From contig CANKXX010000002.1 in NCBI GenBank assembly GCA_947487835.1, positions 124,001-188,000 on the forward strand: 64,000 bases of DNA. The letters are read 5' to 3'. A program made the translations under genes and the position numbers. The DNA comes from an uncultured Microbacteriaceae bacterium. GTDB lineage: Bacteria > Actinomycetota > Actinomycetes > Actinomycetales > Microbacteriaceae. How positions within the stretch are numbered: the stretch's first letter is position 1; every line of letters starts with the position of its first letter. Of the stretch, positions 41,651 to 49,766 are shown one piece after another. The notes below the pieces were generated by a model. It made no database searches. It was not told the DNA's origin and worked only from the letters and a program-made list of their open reading frames with translations.

Positions 41651-41669
41651 AGGTGTACGTCGTACACCT
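41651..41669. promoter_or_regulatory. TetR operator candidate 2: perfect 19-bp palindrome
   Basis: AGGTGTACG-T-CGTACACCT, a perfect inverted repeat with one central base, lies 25 bp before the DUF4386 start codon. Its size and position fit a TetR dimer site that represses the divergent membrane-protein gene. Confidence 0.75.
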
Positions 41670-41693
41670 ACATCACCCGAGAAAGGGAATCCC

Positions 41694-42419
41694 ATGCAGG
41701 CATTCCGGAAGACCGCCGCCGTCATCGGCGCGCTGTTCCTCCTCACCCACGTCACGGCCATCACGGCCGTCGTCCTCTACGCACCGGTCTTCGCCGACCC
41801 CGAGTACGTCCTCGGCGGCGGGGACGGCAGCGGGGTCCTGCTCGGCGGGCTCCTGGACGTGGTGCTCGCGCTCGGCGTCGTGGGTACCGGGGTGGCCCTG
41901 TACCCGGTGCTGCGGCGACAGAACGAGGGCGTGGCGCTCGGCTACGTCGCCCTGCGCACGCTCGAGGCCGGCGTCATCCTGGTCGGCGTCGTCACCATCC
42001 TCGGGGTCCTCTCGCTGCGCGAGACGGCCGGCGGCGGGGACGACGCGTCGCTCGTCGCGGCGGCCGGCGCCCTCGTCGCCACGCACAACTGGACGTTCCT
42101 GGTCGGCCCCGGCCTGATCTGCGGCACGAACACGGTGCTCGCGGCCTCCCTTCTGTACCGGTCCGGCCTGGTGCCCCGCTTCATCGCGGTGCTGGGGCTG
42201 GTCGGCGGGCCGCTCATCTTCGCCGCCAACACGGGCGTGATGTTCGGCGTCTTCGACCAGGTGTCGCCGTGGACGGGTCTCTGCGTCATCCCGATCTTCG
42301 CCTGGGAGATCTGCCTCGCGGTGTACCTGCTCGCCAAGGGCTTCCGGCCGGCGGCCCTGGCCCGGCTGGCGGGGGAGTCCGCGGAACCGGCGGCACCGCG
42401 GGTCCCCGCAGGCGTCTAG
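41694..42419 (+). CDS. DUF4386-family membrane protein
   Basis: 241 residues with six or seven membrane segments. The pattern fits DUF4386: RKTAAVIGALFLLTHVTAITAVVLYAP, then VALRTLEAGVILVGVVTIL and GLVPRFIAVLGLVGGPLIFAANTGVMFGVFD. Many members sit beside a TetR regulator. The function is not established. The palindrome in front suggests that it is the regulated partner of the divergent TetR protein. Confidence 0.78.
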   Translation: MQAFRKTAAVIGALFLLTHVTAITAVVLYAPVFADPEYVLGGGDGSGVLLGGLLDVVLALGVVGTGVALYPVLRRQNEGVALGYVALRTLEAGVILVGVVTILGVLSLRETAGGGDDASLVAAAGALVATHNWTFLVGPGLICGTNTVLAASLLYRSGLVPRFIAVLGLVGGPLIFAANTGVMFGVFDQVSPWTGLCVIPIFAWEICLAVYLLAKGFRPAALARLAGESAEPAAPRVPAGV

Positions 42420-42441
42420 TCGCCGCAGTGGGCCGCGTCGC

Positions 42442-42498
42442 TTCGACAGGCTCAGGGACCGTGCGGGGGCGACCCCCACGGTCCCTGAACCTGTCGAA
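42442..42498. terminator. Inverted pair of dispersed repeats forming a 22-bp hairpin
   Basis: TTCGACAGGCTCAGGGACCGTG (42442-42463) and CACGGTCCCTGAACCTGTCGAA (42477-42498) pair with one mismatch around a 13-nt loop. It lies between the convergent DUF4386 and kinase genes and should work as a terminator in both directions. Each arm is a copy of the dispersed element. Confidence 0.8.
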
Positions 42499-42508
42499 GG
42501 GACGTCCG

Positions 42509-43174
42509 CTACAGGCCCTGAGCGGATGCGGGGATCTCCCGCACGTCGTCGAAGCCCTCGGTGAGCAGCAGGTCGACGCTGAGCAGGCCGCGCCGGTTGG
42601 CGTGCCGGGCGAGGACCTCCTCGGGCACGCGGCGCTCCGCGGGACGGCGCGCGTTCCGCTCGGCCAGCACGGCGAGGGGAAGGTGGGGAAGCAGCACGGC
42701 CACGGCGGGAAGCCCCGCGTCCCGGGCGGCGCGGACGTGCGCGACCCGCTCCTTCCGGCGCAGGTGCGTCGCGTCGGCGAGGTAGCCGCGCCGGAGGGCC
42801 AGCAGCTCCTCGGCCCGGGTGGCGCAGTGGCGCAGGGCCGGAAGCGAGTAGTCCTGCAGGTCGCGGGGATCGCGGCCTGCGGCGATGTCGCGGGCGCGCA
42901 TCCTCGCGCGCTCGTCGTCGGGGCTGAGGGTCACGAACGGCTCGGCGCCGTCGGCCCGATCGGCCGCGAGCTGCCCGCGCAGGGTCGTCTTGCCGGAGGT
43001 CGGGGCGCCCACGAGCACCAGCACCGACTCGGGGGGACGGGTCAGCCGCAGCAGGGATGGATGGATCGCGCCGGTCGACGGCGTCGTCACGTCGATCGGC
43101 GGAGTGTTCGGGATGCCGAGCACGGCCGCCGTGCGGCCGTGCTCGAGCATCGAGTGGGGGTGCGCTGGTGTCAC
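42509..43174 (-). CDS. P-loop kinase-like ATPase
   Basis: 221 residues from a GTG overlapping the stop of the 85-residue gene upstream (GTGA). Walker A GAPTSGKTTLRG is preceded by VLVLV. The later LRRGYLADATHLRRKERVAHVRAARDAGLPAVAVLLPHLPLAVLAERNARRPAERRVPEEVLARH resembles the lid/base-recognition part of polynucleotide-kinase-like P-loop enzymes. The first 40 residues have no family features. The substrate is unknown; a small-molecule or RNA-end kinase is possible. Confidence 0.7.
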   Translation of the reverse strand: MTPAHPHSMLEHGRTAAVLGIPNTPPIDVTTPSTGAIHPSLLRLTRPPESVLVLVGAPTSGKTTLRGQLAADRADGAEPFVTLSPDDERARMRARDIAAGRDPRDLQDYSLPALRHCATRAEELLALRRGYLADATHLRRKERVAHVRAARDAGLPAVAVLLPHLPLAVLAERNARRPAERRVPEEVLARHANRRGLLSVDLLLTEGFDDVREIPASAQGL

Positions 43175-43428
43175 GCCGAGCGCCGGAGCGTCACGACCTC
43201 GCCCGCGCCCTTCTCCTGGGCCGCTGGGTGCTCGACCACCGCGATCACGCGGTTCGCCATGAAGCGCGCCGTGCGCATCGCGGTGCCGCCGCGCGTCACC
43301 TCCGTGACCTCCACGAGGCCGCGGCCGTGCGTGATGTCGACCCGTCGTCCTGCGCGGGTCGCCTCGATCTCATACGTGCGGGTTGCGTCGCCTGCGTCGA
43401 CGACGATCTCGACCCGATCGCCTTTCAT
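43171..43428 (-). CDS. Conserved-looking small protein of unknown function
   Basis: 85 residues from the ATG at 43428, with GAGGAG just upstream. A beta-rich sequence: MKGDRVEIVVDAGDATRTYEI..., VDITHGRGLVEVTEVTRGGTAMRTARFMANRVIAVVEHPA. I do not recognise the family. It is coupled to the downstream kinase by a 4-bp overlap and divergent from the Clp ATPase gene across 178 bp, so it could share the heat-shock control region there. Confidence 0.6.
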   Translation of the reverse strand: MKGDRVEIVVDAGDATRTYEIEATRAGRRVDITHGRGLVEVTEVTRGGTAMRTARFMANRVIAVVEHPAAQEKGAGEVVTLRRSA

Positions 43429-43568
43429 GGTGTCTCCTCTGTCCGTCACTGAGTACAACGCTGCAGGTCAGCGCGGTATTCCGCGTTCCAGCCGCGGGTA
43501 TCGGAGCCCGCTCGTGTTCTCCGTGGGCGAATCTCGGGGCGGGAATGAACCGGCTCCCTGCACGTTGA

Positions 43569-43589
43569 CTTGAGTCGAAGGCACTCAAG
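43569..43589. promoter_or_regulatory. HAIR element (HspR operator)
   Basis: CTTGAGT-N7-ACTCAAG is a perfect match to the HspR-associated inverted repeat known upstream of actinobacterial dnaK and clpB operons. It lies 17 bp before the start codon of the Clp ATPase gene, so HspR should repress that gene outside heat stress. Confidence 0.88.
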
Positions 43590-43606
43590 TTTCCCCAGGA
43601 GGTACG

Positions 43607-46147
43607 TTGCCTCAGTATTTCGGTCCCGTCGCCCAAGACGGATCATTCGACGCATTCCTCGCCCGGCTGCTGCAGAACCAGCGGGCGGGCCAGCAGCGGT
43701 CGGTCGACATCAGCCGGCTGCTCAGCCGGCGCAGCAACGAGGTGCTCGGCCGCTCGATCGAGTACGCCGGCTCGCTCGGCCACTCGGTCGTCGACGCCCT
43801 GCACCTGCTCCACGTGCTGCTCAGCGAGTCCCCCGCCGCCGACCTGGTCGAGCGCGCGGGCGCCGACCGCGCCGCGCTGCTGGCGGCCATCGAGGATCGG
43901 CTCCCCGCCTCCTCGAGCGAGCCGCAGGAGCCGCCGCGCGAGCTGACGCCGTCGGCTCAGCGGGCTCTGTTCGACGCCGCGCAGGTCGCACGCGCGTCGG
44001 GCTCCACCTACATCGACCCGGAGCACCTCCTCTTCGCGTTCGCGCTGAACCAGGATGCCGTCTCGGGGCAGCTGCTGGCCGGCGCCGGGGTCTCCCCGCA
44101 GTCGCTCCAGCAGGCCGCCTTCGGCGCGGCCCGCGCGGGTGGCCAGCAGCCGCAGGAGCAGGCCGCCCCGGACTCGGACACGCCCACGCTCGACCAGTAC
44201 GGCACGGACCTCACGGCCCGCGCTCGTGAAGGCGGCATCGACCCGGTGATCGGGCGGGCCGACGAGATCGCGCAGACCGTCGAGATCCTGCTCCGCCGCA
44301 CCAAGAACAACCCCGTGCTGATCGGCGAGCCGGGCGTCGGCAAGACCGCGATCGTCGAGGGGCTCGCCCAGCGCATCGCCGACGGCGACGTGCCCGAGCT
44401 GCTGCGCGGCAAGCGGGTGGTCGCGCTCGATCTCCCGGCGATGGTCGCCGGCACCAAGTTCCGCGGCGAGTTCGAGGAGCGGCTCACCACGCTGATGGCG
44501 GAGATCGCCGAGCACAGAGACGAGCTCATCGTCTTCCTCGACGAGCTGCACACCGTCATCGGGGCGGGCGCGGGTGAGGGCGGGATGGACGCCGCCAACA
44601 CCCTGAAGCCCCGCCTCGCCCGGGGCGAGCTGCACCTCATCGGCGCGACGACCCTCGCGGAGTACCGCCGCATCGAGAAGGACGCCGCCCTGGAGCGCCG
44701 CTTCCAGCCCGTCCTCGTGCCGGAGCCCACCGTGGAGGACGCCGTGCAGATCCTCGCCGGTCTGCAGGGTCGCTACGAGGAGCACCACGGCGTGACCTAC
44801 ACCGACGACGCCATCCGCGCCGCGGTCGAGCTGTCCTCCCGGTACATCTCGGACCGCATGCTGCCCGACAAGGCCATCGATCTGATCGACCAGGCGGGCG
44901 CCCGGCGCCGCCTGTCGCTCGGCTCGTCCGTCGACACCGCCGCCCTGCGCGCCCGCCTGGCCGACCTCGAGTCGGACAAGAACCGCGCGGTCGCCGAGGA
45001 GCGCTACGAGGAGGCGTCACGCCTGCGTGACGAGCTCGAGGAGCTGCGCCAGCGCGTCGTCGCCGCCGAGTCCGCCGAGCCCGCGTCCGCGCCGTCCGCC
45101 GACACCGTGATCGAGGTGGCCGATATCGCCGAGATCCTGGCCCGCGCGACGGGCATCCCCGCCGCGCAGATCAGCCAGGACGACCGCGTGCGGCTGGCCG
45201 AGCTCGAGGAGACGCTGCACACGCGTGTCATCGGGCAGGACGACGCCGTGACGGCGATCGCCAAGGCGGTCCGCCGCAGCCGCACCGGGATGTCCGACCC
45301 CAACCGGCCGATCGGCAGCTTCCTGTTCCTCGGCCCCACCGGCGTCGGGAAGACGGAGCTCGCCAAGGCCCTCGGCGCCTCCCTGTTCGGCGACGAGAAG
45401 GCGGTGCTGCGGTTCGACATGAGCGAGTTCGGCGAGCGCCACACCGTCAGCCGTCTCGTCGGCGCCCCTCCCGGATACGTCGGGTACGACGAGGCCGGCC
45501 AGCTGACCGAGCGTGTGCGGCGCAACCCGTACTCGATCGTGCTGCTCGACGAGATCGAGAAGGCGCACCCGGACGTGTTCAACCTGCTGCTGCAGGTGCT
45601 GGACGACGGTCGCCTGACCGACGGCCAGGGCCGCACCGTGGACTTCCGGAACACCGTGGTCATCATGACCTCGAACCTGGGCTCCGAGTTCCTGGCGAGC
45701 CGTGGCGGGGCGATGGGCTTCGTCGCCCGGTCCGACGCGAACGGCTTCGGCTCCGAGAAGGATCTGCGCGACCGCGTCATGGGCAAGCTGCGTGAGGCGA
45801 TGCGGCCGGAGTTCCTGAACCGCATCGACGAGATCGTGCTGTTCCGCCGGCTCGACCGCGGTCAGCTGCGGCAGATCGTCGACCTGATGCTGGGCGCCAC
45901 GCGCGCCCGGCTCGAGGCGCAGGGCATCGCGCTCGAGGTCAGCGTCGAGGCCTTGGACTGGCTCGGCGAGCACGGCTACGAGCCCGAGTACGGCGCCCGT
46001 CCGCTGCGCCGCCTGGTGCAGCGCGAGCTGGAGGACCGGATCGCCGAGCTGCTCGTGCGCTCCGAGCTCGAGGCGGGCGGGACCGCGCGGGTGTCTGTCG
46101 CCGACGGAGCGCTCGTGGTCACGGCCGCGCAGCCCGCGCTCGTCTAG
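43607..46147 (+). CDS. ClpC-like AAA+ unfoldase (HspR-controlled)
   Basis: 846 residues from a TTG start, fixed by AGGAGG four bases upstream. Clp N-domain repeats (about 25-165), D1 AAA with GEPGVGKT and [15 protein letters not shown], and a short middle segment ([35 protein letters not shown]). D2 AAA has [31 protein letters not shown] and [12 protein letters not shown]. The short UVR-like middle segment puts it with ClpC rather than ClpB, which has a long coiled coil. An AMGF loop in D2 fits the [L/I/V/M]-G-F tripeptide that docks on ClpP. It should unfold damaged proteins, probably for ClpP. Heat control is indicated by the HAIR site. Confidence 0.9.
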   Translation: MPQYFGPVAQDGSFDAFLARLLQNQRAGQQRSVDISRLLSRRSNEVLGRSIEYAGSLGHSVVDALHLLHVLLSESPAADLVERAGADRAALLAAIEDRLPASSSEPQEPPRELTPSAQRALFDAAQVARASGSTYIDPEHLLFAFALNQDAVSGQLLAGAGVSPQSLQQAAFGAARAGGQQPQEQAAPDSDTPTLDQYGTDLTARAREGGIDPVIGRADEIAQTVEILLRRTKNNPVLIGEPGVGKTAIVEGLAQRIADGDVPELLRGKRVVALDLPAMVAGTKFRGEFEERLTTLMAEIAEHRDELIVFLDELHTVIGAGAGEGGMDAANTLKPRLARGELHLIGATTLAEYRRIEKDAALERRFQPVLVPEPTVEDAVQILAGLQGRYEEHHGVTYTDDAIRAAVELSSRYISDRMLPDKAIDLIDQAGARRRLSLGSSVDTAALRARLADLESDKNRAVAEERYEEASRLRDELEELRQRVVAAESAEPASAPSADTVIEVADIAEILARATGIPAAQISQDDRVRLAELEETLHTRVIGQDDAVTAIAKAVRRSRTGMSDPNRPIGSFLFLGPTGVGKTELAKALGASLFGDEKAVLRFDMSEFGERHTVSRLVGAPPGYVGYDEAGQLTERVRRNPYSIVLLDEIEKAHPDVFNLLLQVLDDGRLTDGQGRTVDFRNTVVIMTSNLGSEFLASRGGAMGFVARSDANGFGSEKDLRDRVMGKLREAMRPEFLNRIDEIVLFRRLDRGQLRQIVDLMLGATRARLEAQGIALEVSVEALDWLGEHGYEPEYGARPLRRLVQRELEDRIAELLVRSELEAGGTARVSVADGALVVTAAQPALV

Positions 46148-46162
46148 CGGGTTCCCTCTCAC

Positions 46163-46206
46163 ACGGCTCCGGCCGGGATCGGTACGCCGATCCCGGCCGG
46201 AGCCGT
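46163..46206 (+). terminator. Terminator after the Clp ATPase gene
   Basis: A perfect 20-bp stem (ACGGCTCCGGCCGGGATCGG / CCGATCCCGGCCGGAGCCGT) with a TACG loop starts 16 bp after the stop codon and is followed by TTCC. A very stable intrinsic terminator. Confidence 0.85.
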
Positions 46207-46247
46207 TTCCGTGCCCGCGGCGGATCCGGCTTCGTTCTCGGGATCTC

Positions 46248-46312
46248 GCGTGGGACTCGCGCGTGGGACTCGCGCGTGGGACTCGCGCGTGGGACTCGCG
46301 CGTGGACCTCGC
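46248..46312. repeat. 13-bp tandem repeat, five copies
   Basis: GCGTGGGACTCGC repeated four times exactly and a fifth time with a small change (GCGTGGACCTCGC), about 100 bp before the next gene. Likely variable in copy number between strains; no coding role is evident. Confidence 0.85.
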
Positions 46313-46411
46313 GATGCCGCGCTCTGACCGGCCGGGCCGCCGCGGGGTGCATCGGGTTGCGCGCCGCGGGGGTTGCGGGAACACTGTCTGCAACGCTCGG
46401 GTTGGAGGAAC

Positions 46412-46834
46412 GTGGGAGCGATCGAGCTCACTGCGCTCCTCTGGCGTGAGCGCGAGGCGCTGGCGGCCGTCCTCGAGCGGCAGCAGGAGCTCGCCGACGC
46501 GCTGCGGGGATCGGATCCGCGCCGGATCGACGACGCCCTCCTGGGACGCGAGGAGGCGCTCGGCGGGCTGCGCCCGGTCGTGCTGATGCGCGACATCGAG
46601 ATCGTCGCCCTGGCCGACGAGTGGGGCGCGGTCACCGGGCTGACGCTCGCCACGCTACCGCGGTTCGCGCCGTCCGGACCCTGGGGCGGAATCTTCGCCG
46701 ACCACCTGCGCGCGCTCCGGGACCTCGCCGCCCGGGCCGTCCAGGACGGCCGCGAGATCGACGCCCTGCTCGCGTCGCATGGGGCACCGGAGGCCCTGCG
46801 CCTGCCGGTCTCCCCGGAGGACTACACGGAGTAG
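46412..46834 (+). CDS. Helical protein of unknown function
   Basis: 140 residues from the GTG at 46412, which has GGAGG upstream; the track start at 46373 lacks a site. The sequence is mostly alpha-helical and acidic/hydrophobic: ELTALLWREREALAAVLERQQELADALRGSD, then HLRALRDLAARAVQDGREIDALLASHG. The general texture (N-terminal heptads and a REEAL segment) recalls FlgN-like export chaperones, but no motif proves this. No flagellar genes are near. Confidence 0.5.
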   Translation: MGAIELTALLWREREALAAVLERQQELADALRGSDPRRIDDALLGREEALGGLRPVVLMRDIEIVALADEWGAVTGLTLATLPRFAPSGPWGGIFADHLRALRDLAARAVQDGREIDALLASHGAPEALRLPVSPEDYTE

Positions 46835-46867
46835 CCGCCCGGCCGGTCGCCTCCGCATCCCGGACCG

Positions 46868-46953
46868 TGTTCCGAATTCAGGCCGTGCTGCGACACGCCG
46901 CGTTTGGAGCCTCCCCAACGCGGCGTGTCGCAGCTGAACCTGAATTGCGAACG
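46868..46953. repeat. Double-palindrome element, copy 2
   Basis: The same element as at 28572-28661: outer arms TGTTCCGAATTCAGG / CCTGAATTGCGAACG (worn) and inner arms now 17 bp and perfect (CTGCGACACGCCGCGTT / AACGCGGCGTGTCGCAG) with a 12-nt loop of different sequence. It lies between the convergent 46412 and 47098 genes. Confidence 0.85.
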
Positions 46954-46977
46954 GTGGCAGGCACGGACCTGAGCCAC

Positions 46978-47042
46978 CCACGGTTCCTGAGCCCGCCACG
47001 GTCCCTGAGCCCGCCACGGTCCCTGAGCCTGTCGAAGGGACG
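46978..47042 (+). repeat. Triple array of the dispersed CCACGGTCCCTGAGCC element
   Basis: Two truncated 18-bp copies (CCACGGTYCCTGAGCCCG) are followed by one full copy ending GTCGAAGGGACG. Directly downstream of double-palindrome copy 2, so two repeat families share this gap. Confidence 0.8.
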
Positions 47043-47097
47043 CAGCCTGCGCTCGGGAACGGTGACAGGATGCCGTGGCGGGAGTGTGAGGCTCGGC

Positions 47098-48000
47098 TCA
47101 GTGCTCGGCGAAGAAGGCGAGCGAGCGGTCCACCACCTCGTCGGGCGCCTCGTCCGCGAGGAAGTGCCCCGGCCCGTCGACGAACGCGAGCTGCAGGTGC
47201 TCGGCGTACGCGTCGACGTTCCGCATGGAGGCTCGGACGATGTCCGGGGTGAACGCCGTCTCGCCGGTGCTGAACAGGATGAGCGTCGGCGTCCGAAGCC
47301 CGACCCGCCTGTAGCGCCCGGTCATCAGGCGGCCGAGCTCGGGCAGCACGAGGTGCCGGCACATGGCGGAGCCGGCCCGCGCGACATCTGCCCGTCGCAG
47401 CGGTCGGACGAACTCCTCGATCGCGGCCGGGTCGAGGGGCGACGCCGTGAAGTGCGAGAAGAGGTAGCGCGGCAGCCGCCCGCTGCGGGACGCGAGCAGG
47501 CGGGGGCCGAGCCCCGGCAGTGCGATCGCCTCCTGGAACCAGAGGTGCCGCATCTTCGGAAGCATGCTCGCGCTGAACGCGGGAAAGGGCGGCGGCACGC
47601 TGAGCGCGACGTGACCCGTGACGCGGTCGGGATGCTCCATGCAGAGCGCGAAGGCGAGGATCGACCCCATGTCGTGACTGAGCACGCGCACCGTCTCGAG
47701 ACCGAGGGCATCGAGCAGCGCCACGAGGTCGGCGGTGAACTGCCGCCGCGAGTATCCCCGGCGCGGCGCGTCGGTCCAGCCGGCACCGCGGAGGTCCGGG
47801 CAGATCACGTGGTAGCTCTCGGCGAGGCGCGGGGCCACGTCGCGCCACTCCCACCAGTGCTGCGGAAAGCCGTGCAGCAGCAGCACGGGTTCGCCGGTCC
47901 CGGCCTCGGCAACGTGCATCCGCAGGCCGGGCAGATCGATTCTGCGGTGCCGCATGCCATCCACCCGTGGCAGCTCGGGGGCGAATAGGGCTTCGGGCAT
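47098..48000 (-). CDS. Alpha/beta hydrolase, epoxide-hydrolase-like
   Basis: 300 residues. Oxyanion motif LLLHGFPQHWWEWRD, nucleophile elbow VLSHDMGSILAF with Asp as nucleophile (as in epoxide hydrolases and haloalkane dehalogenases rather than esterases), and catalytic His in FVDGPGHFLADEAPDEV. The cap region carries no clear Tyr pair that I could assign. GGAGGAGG lies upstream of the ATG. Likely hydrolyses epoxides or related esters in the cytoplasm. It is divergent from the GT39 gene across a region holding a BlaI-like palindrome. Confidence 0.8.
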   Translation of the reverse strand: MPEALFAPELPRVDGMRHRRIDLPGLRMHVAEAGTGEPVLLLHGFPQHWWEWRDVAPRLAESYHVICPDLRGAGWTDAPRRGYSRRQFTADLVALLDALGLETVRVLSHDMGSILAFALCMEHPDRVTGHVALSVPPPFPAFSASMLPKMRHLWFQEAIALPGLGPRLLASRSGRLPRYLFSHFTASPLDPAAIEEFVRPLRRADVARAGSAMCRHLVLPELGRLMTGRYRRVGLRTPTLILFSTGETAFTPDIVRASMRNVDAYAEHLQLAFVDGPGHFLADEAPDEVVDRSLAFFAEH

Positions 48001-48100
48001 CGTGTCCTCCTCCGGCGTCGTCGGCGGACGGCGTCCGCCGGCCAGGAGTCCTGCACCGGCTTCTCCCGGAAGGAGGTGCGGCTTCTGCTGCGCTCAGGCT

Positions 48101-48114
48101 ACTACATTTGTAGT
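48101..48114. promoter_or_regulatory. BlaI/MecI-type operator-like palindrome
   Basis: ACTACATTTGTAGT, with 6-bp arms ACTACA/TGTAGT and a 2-bp centre, lies between the divergent hydrolase and glycosyltransferase genes. The TACA...TGTA core is that of BlaI/CopY-family repressor sites. No BlaI gene is in the window. Confidence 0.5.
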
Positions 48115-48172
48115 GGCTTGCGATCGAAGAACGAGGCAGCCAGTAGGTCAGGTCGGCCGATACAGTGGCCGC

Positions 48173-49693
48173 ATGCCGCGCCGGGCTTCCCGTCTCCCGC
48201 CCCGGCCGCGTTCCCTGGCGGCCCGCGCCATCGAACCCCCGCCGTTCGCCCGCGGACCCGTCCTCGCCGCGATAGCAGTGCTGGCGGTGGTGCTCACCGC
48301 CACGAGCTCCGGGTACGGGTTCCATCGCGACGAGCTGTACTTCCGCATGCTCGAGCCCGCCTGGGGCTACGTCGATCAGCCCGCCCTGACCCCGCTGCTC
48401 GCCCGGCTGATGACGGCGCTCGCGGACGAGCCGTGGGCCCTCCGCATCCCCGCGACACTGTCGGCCGTGGCCGCGGTCCTCGTGCTCGCCCTGGTCACCC
48501 GGGAGGTGGGCGGCACCCGGAGTGCGCAGGCGCTCTGCGCATGGGCCGCCGCGGGAGCGACGTTCCCCCTGCTGTTCGGGCACGTGCTCCTCTCGGCATC
48601 CGTCGACCTCGTGGCCTGGCCCCTCGTCTGCCTGTTCGCGCTCCGCGCCGTGCTGCGGGACGACCCGCGGTGGTGGCTCGCGGTCGGGCTGGTGATCGGG
48701 CTCGCGACCTACAACAAGCTGCTGATCGGCATGCTGGTCGCGGGGCTCGCCGTGGGAGTGCTCGTCGCCGGGCCGCGGCGGATGCTCCGCGAGCCGCTCC
48801 TCTGGGCCGGCGCCCTTGTCGCCGCGGTCGTCGCGGCGCCGAACCTCGCGTACCAGGTGCTGAGCGACTGGCCGCAGCTCGCCATGGGCGCCGCGCTCGG
48901 CGAGAACAACGGCGAGGAGGTGCGCGTGCTCACCGTGCCGTTCCTGCTCCTCCTGCTCGGTCCGCCCCTGGTTCCGGTCTGGCTGGCCGGGGTCGTCGCA
49001 CCATGGCGCGCGGGATCGAGCCTCCGGCCGATCCGCTTCGTGACGGTCGCGCTGCCCGTCGTCGTGCTGGCGACCATCGCCGGCGGCGCCCAGTTCTACT
49101 ACCCGCTCGGGATCCTGGCCGTGCTGCTCGCCGTCGGCTGCCGACCGGTGGCGGAGTGGGCGTCCAGCCGTCGGCGCCGCGCGGTGGTGGTCGCGGGTCT
49201 GGCGCTCAACGCGGTGGTGTCGGCGGTCATCGCGCTGCCGGTTCTCCCGCTCGGCGTGCTCGGCTCGACGCCCGTTCCCGACATCAACGAGGTCGTCGCG
49301 GAGTCGGTCGGCTGGCCGACATACGTCGCGCAGGTCGCCGAGGTCGTCGAGGCCGCCCGCGCCGCGGGGCAGGACCCGGTGGTGGTGACGAGCAACTACG
49401 GCGAGGCCGGCGCCATCGCGCGCTTCGGTCCCGGGCGGGGCATCGACGCCGTGTACAGCGGGCACAACCACCTCTGGTTCACCGCGCGGCCGCCCGAGGA
49501 CGCCACGTCCGCGGTGTTCGTGGGCGGCCTCCGCCCCGCCGTCCGGGATGCCTTCTCGGAGTGCCGGATCGAGGCGGAGCTCGACAACGGCCTCGGCGTC
49601 GACGGCGAGGAGCAGGGTGCACCGGTCACCCTGTGCACCGGGATGCGCATCCCGTGGCTCGAGCTGTGGCCGCGGGTGGCACACCTCGACTGA
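48173..49693 (+). CDS. Glycosyltransferase family 39-like membrane protein
   Basis: 506 residues from the ATG at 48173; the track start at 47954 lies in the divergent gene. Eleven or so membrane segments are followed by a soluble C-terminal domain (about 385-506). The first outer loop holds YGFHRDELYFRMLEPAWGYVDQPALTPLLARL, where the acidic and Asp/Gln residues match the catalytic loop of ArnT/PMT-type GT39 enzymes that use lipid-linked sugars. It probably glycosylates a surface protein or lipid. The acceptor is unknown. Confidence 0.8.
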   Translation: MPRRASRLPPRPRSLAARAIEPPPFARGPVLAAIAVLAVVLTATSSGYGFHRDELYFRMLEPAWGYVDQPALTPLLARLMTALADEPWALRIPATLSAVAAVLVLALVTREVGGTRSAQALCAWAAAGATFPLLFGHVLLSASVDLVAWPLVCLFALRAVLRDDPRWWLAVGLVIGLATYNKLLIGMLVAGLAVGVLVAGPRRMLREPLLWAGALVAAVVAAPNLAYQVLSDWPQLAMGAALGENNGEEVRVLTVPFLLLLLGPPLVPVWLAGVVAPWRAGSSLRPIRFVTVALPVVVLATIAGGAQFYYPLGILAVLLAVGCRPVAEWASSRRRRAVVVAGLALNAVVSAVIALPVLPLGVLGSTPVPDINEVVAESVGWPTYVAQVAEVVEAARAAGQDPVVVTSNYGEAGAIARFGPGRGIDAVYSGHNHLWFTARPPEDATSAVFVGGLRPAVRDAFSECRIEAELDNGLGVDGEEQGAPVTLCTGMRIPWLELWPRVAHLD

Positions 49694-49766
49694 CCGTCCG
49701 CACCTCGCCACGTCCGGACCACCCCGCATCCTCGCGCGACCGGATCGATCCGGTAATGATCGAAAG

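Noticed and set aside
43565-43593. TTGACT overlapping the HAIR as a -35 box of the Clp gene
   Set aside because: The matching -10 would fall at AGTTTC and start transcription inside the Shine-Dalgarno; the true promoter is probably further upstream.
46248-46312. Possible CRISPR array
   Set aside because: The repeats are contiguous 13-mers without spacers and no cas gene is near.
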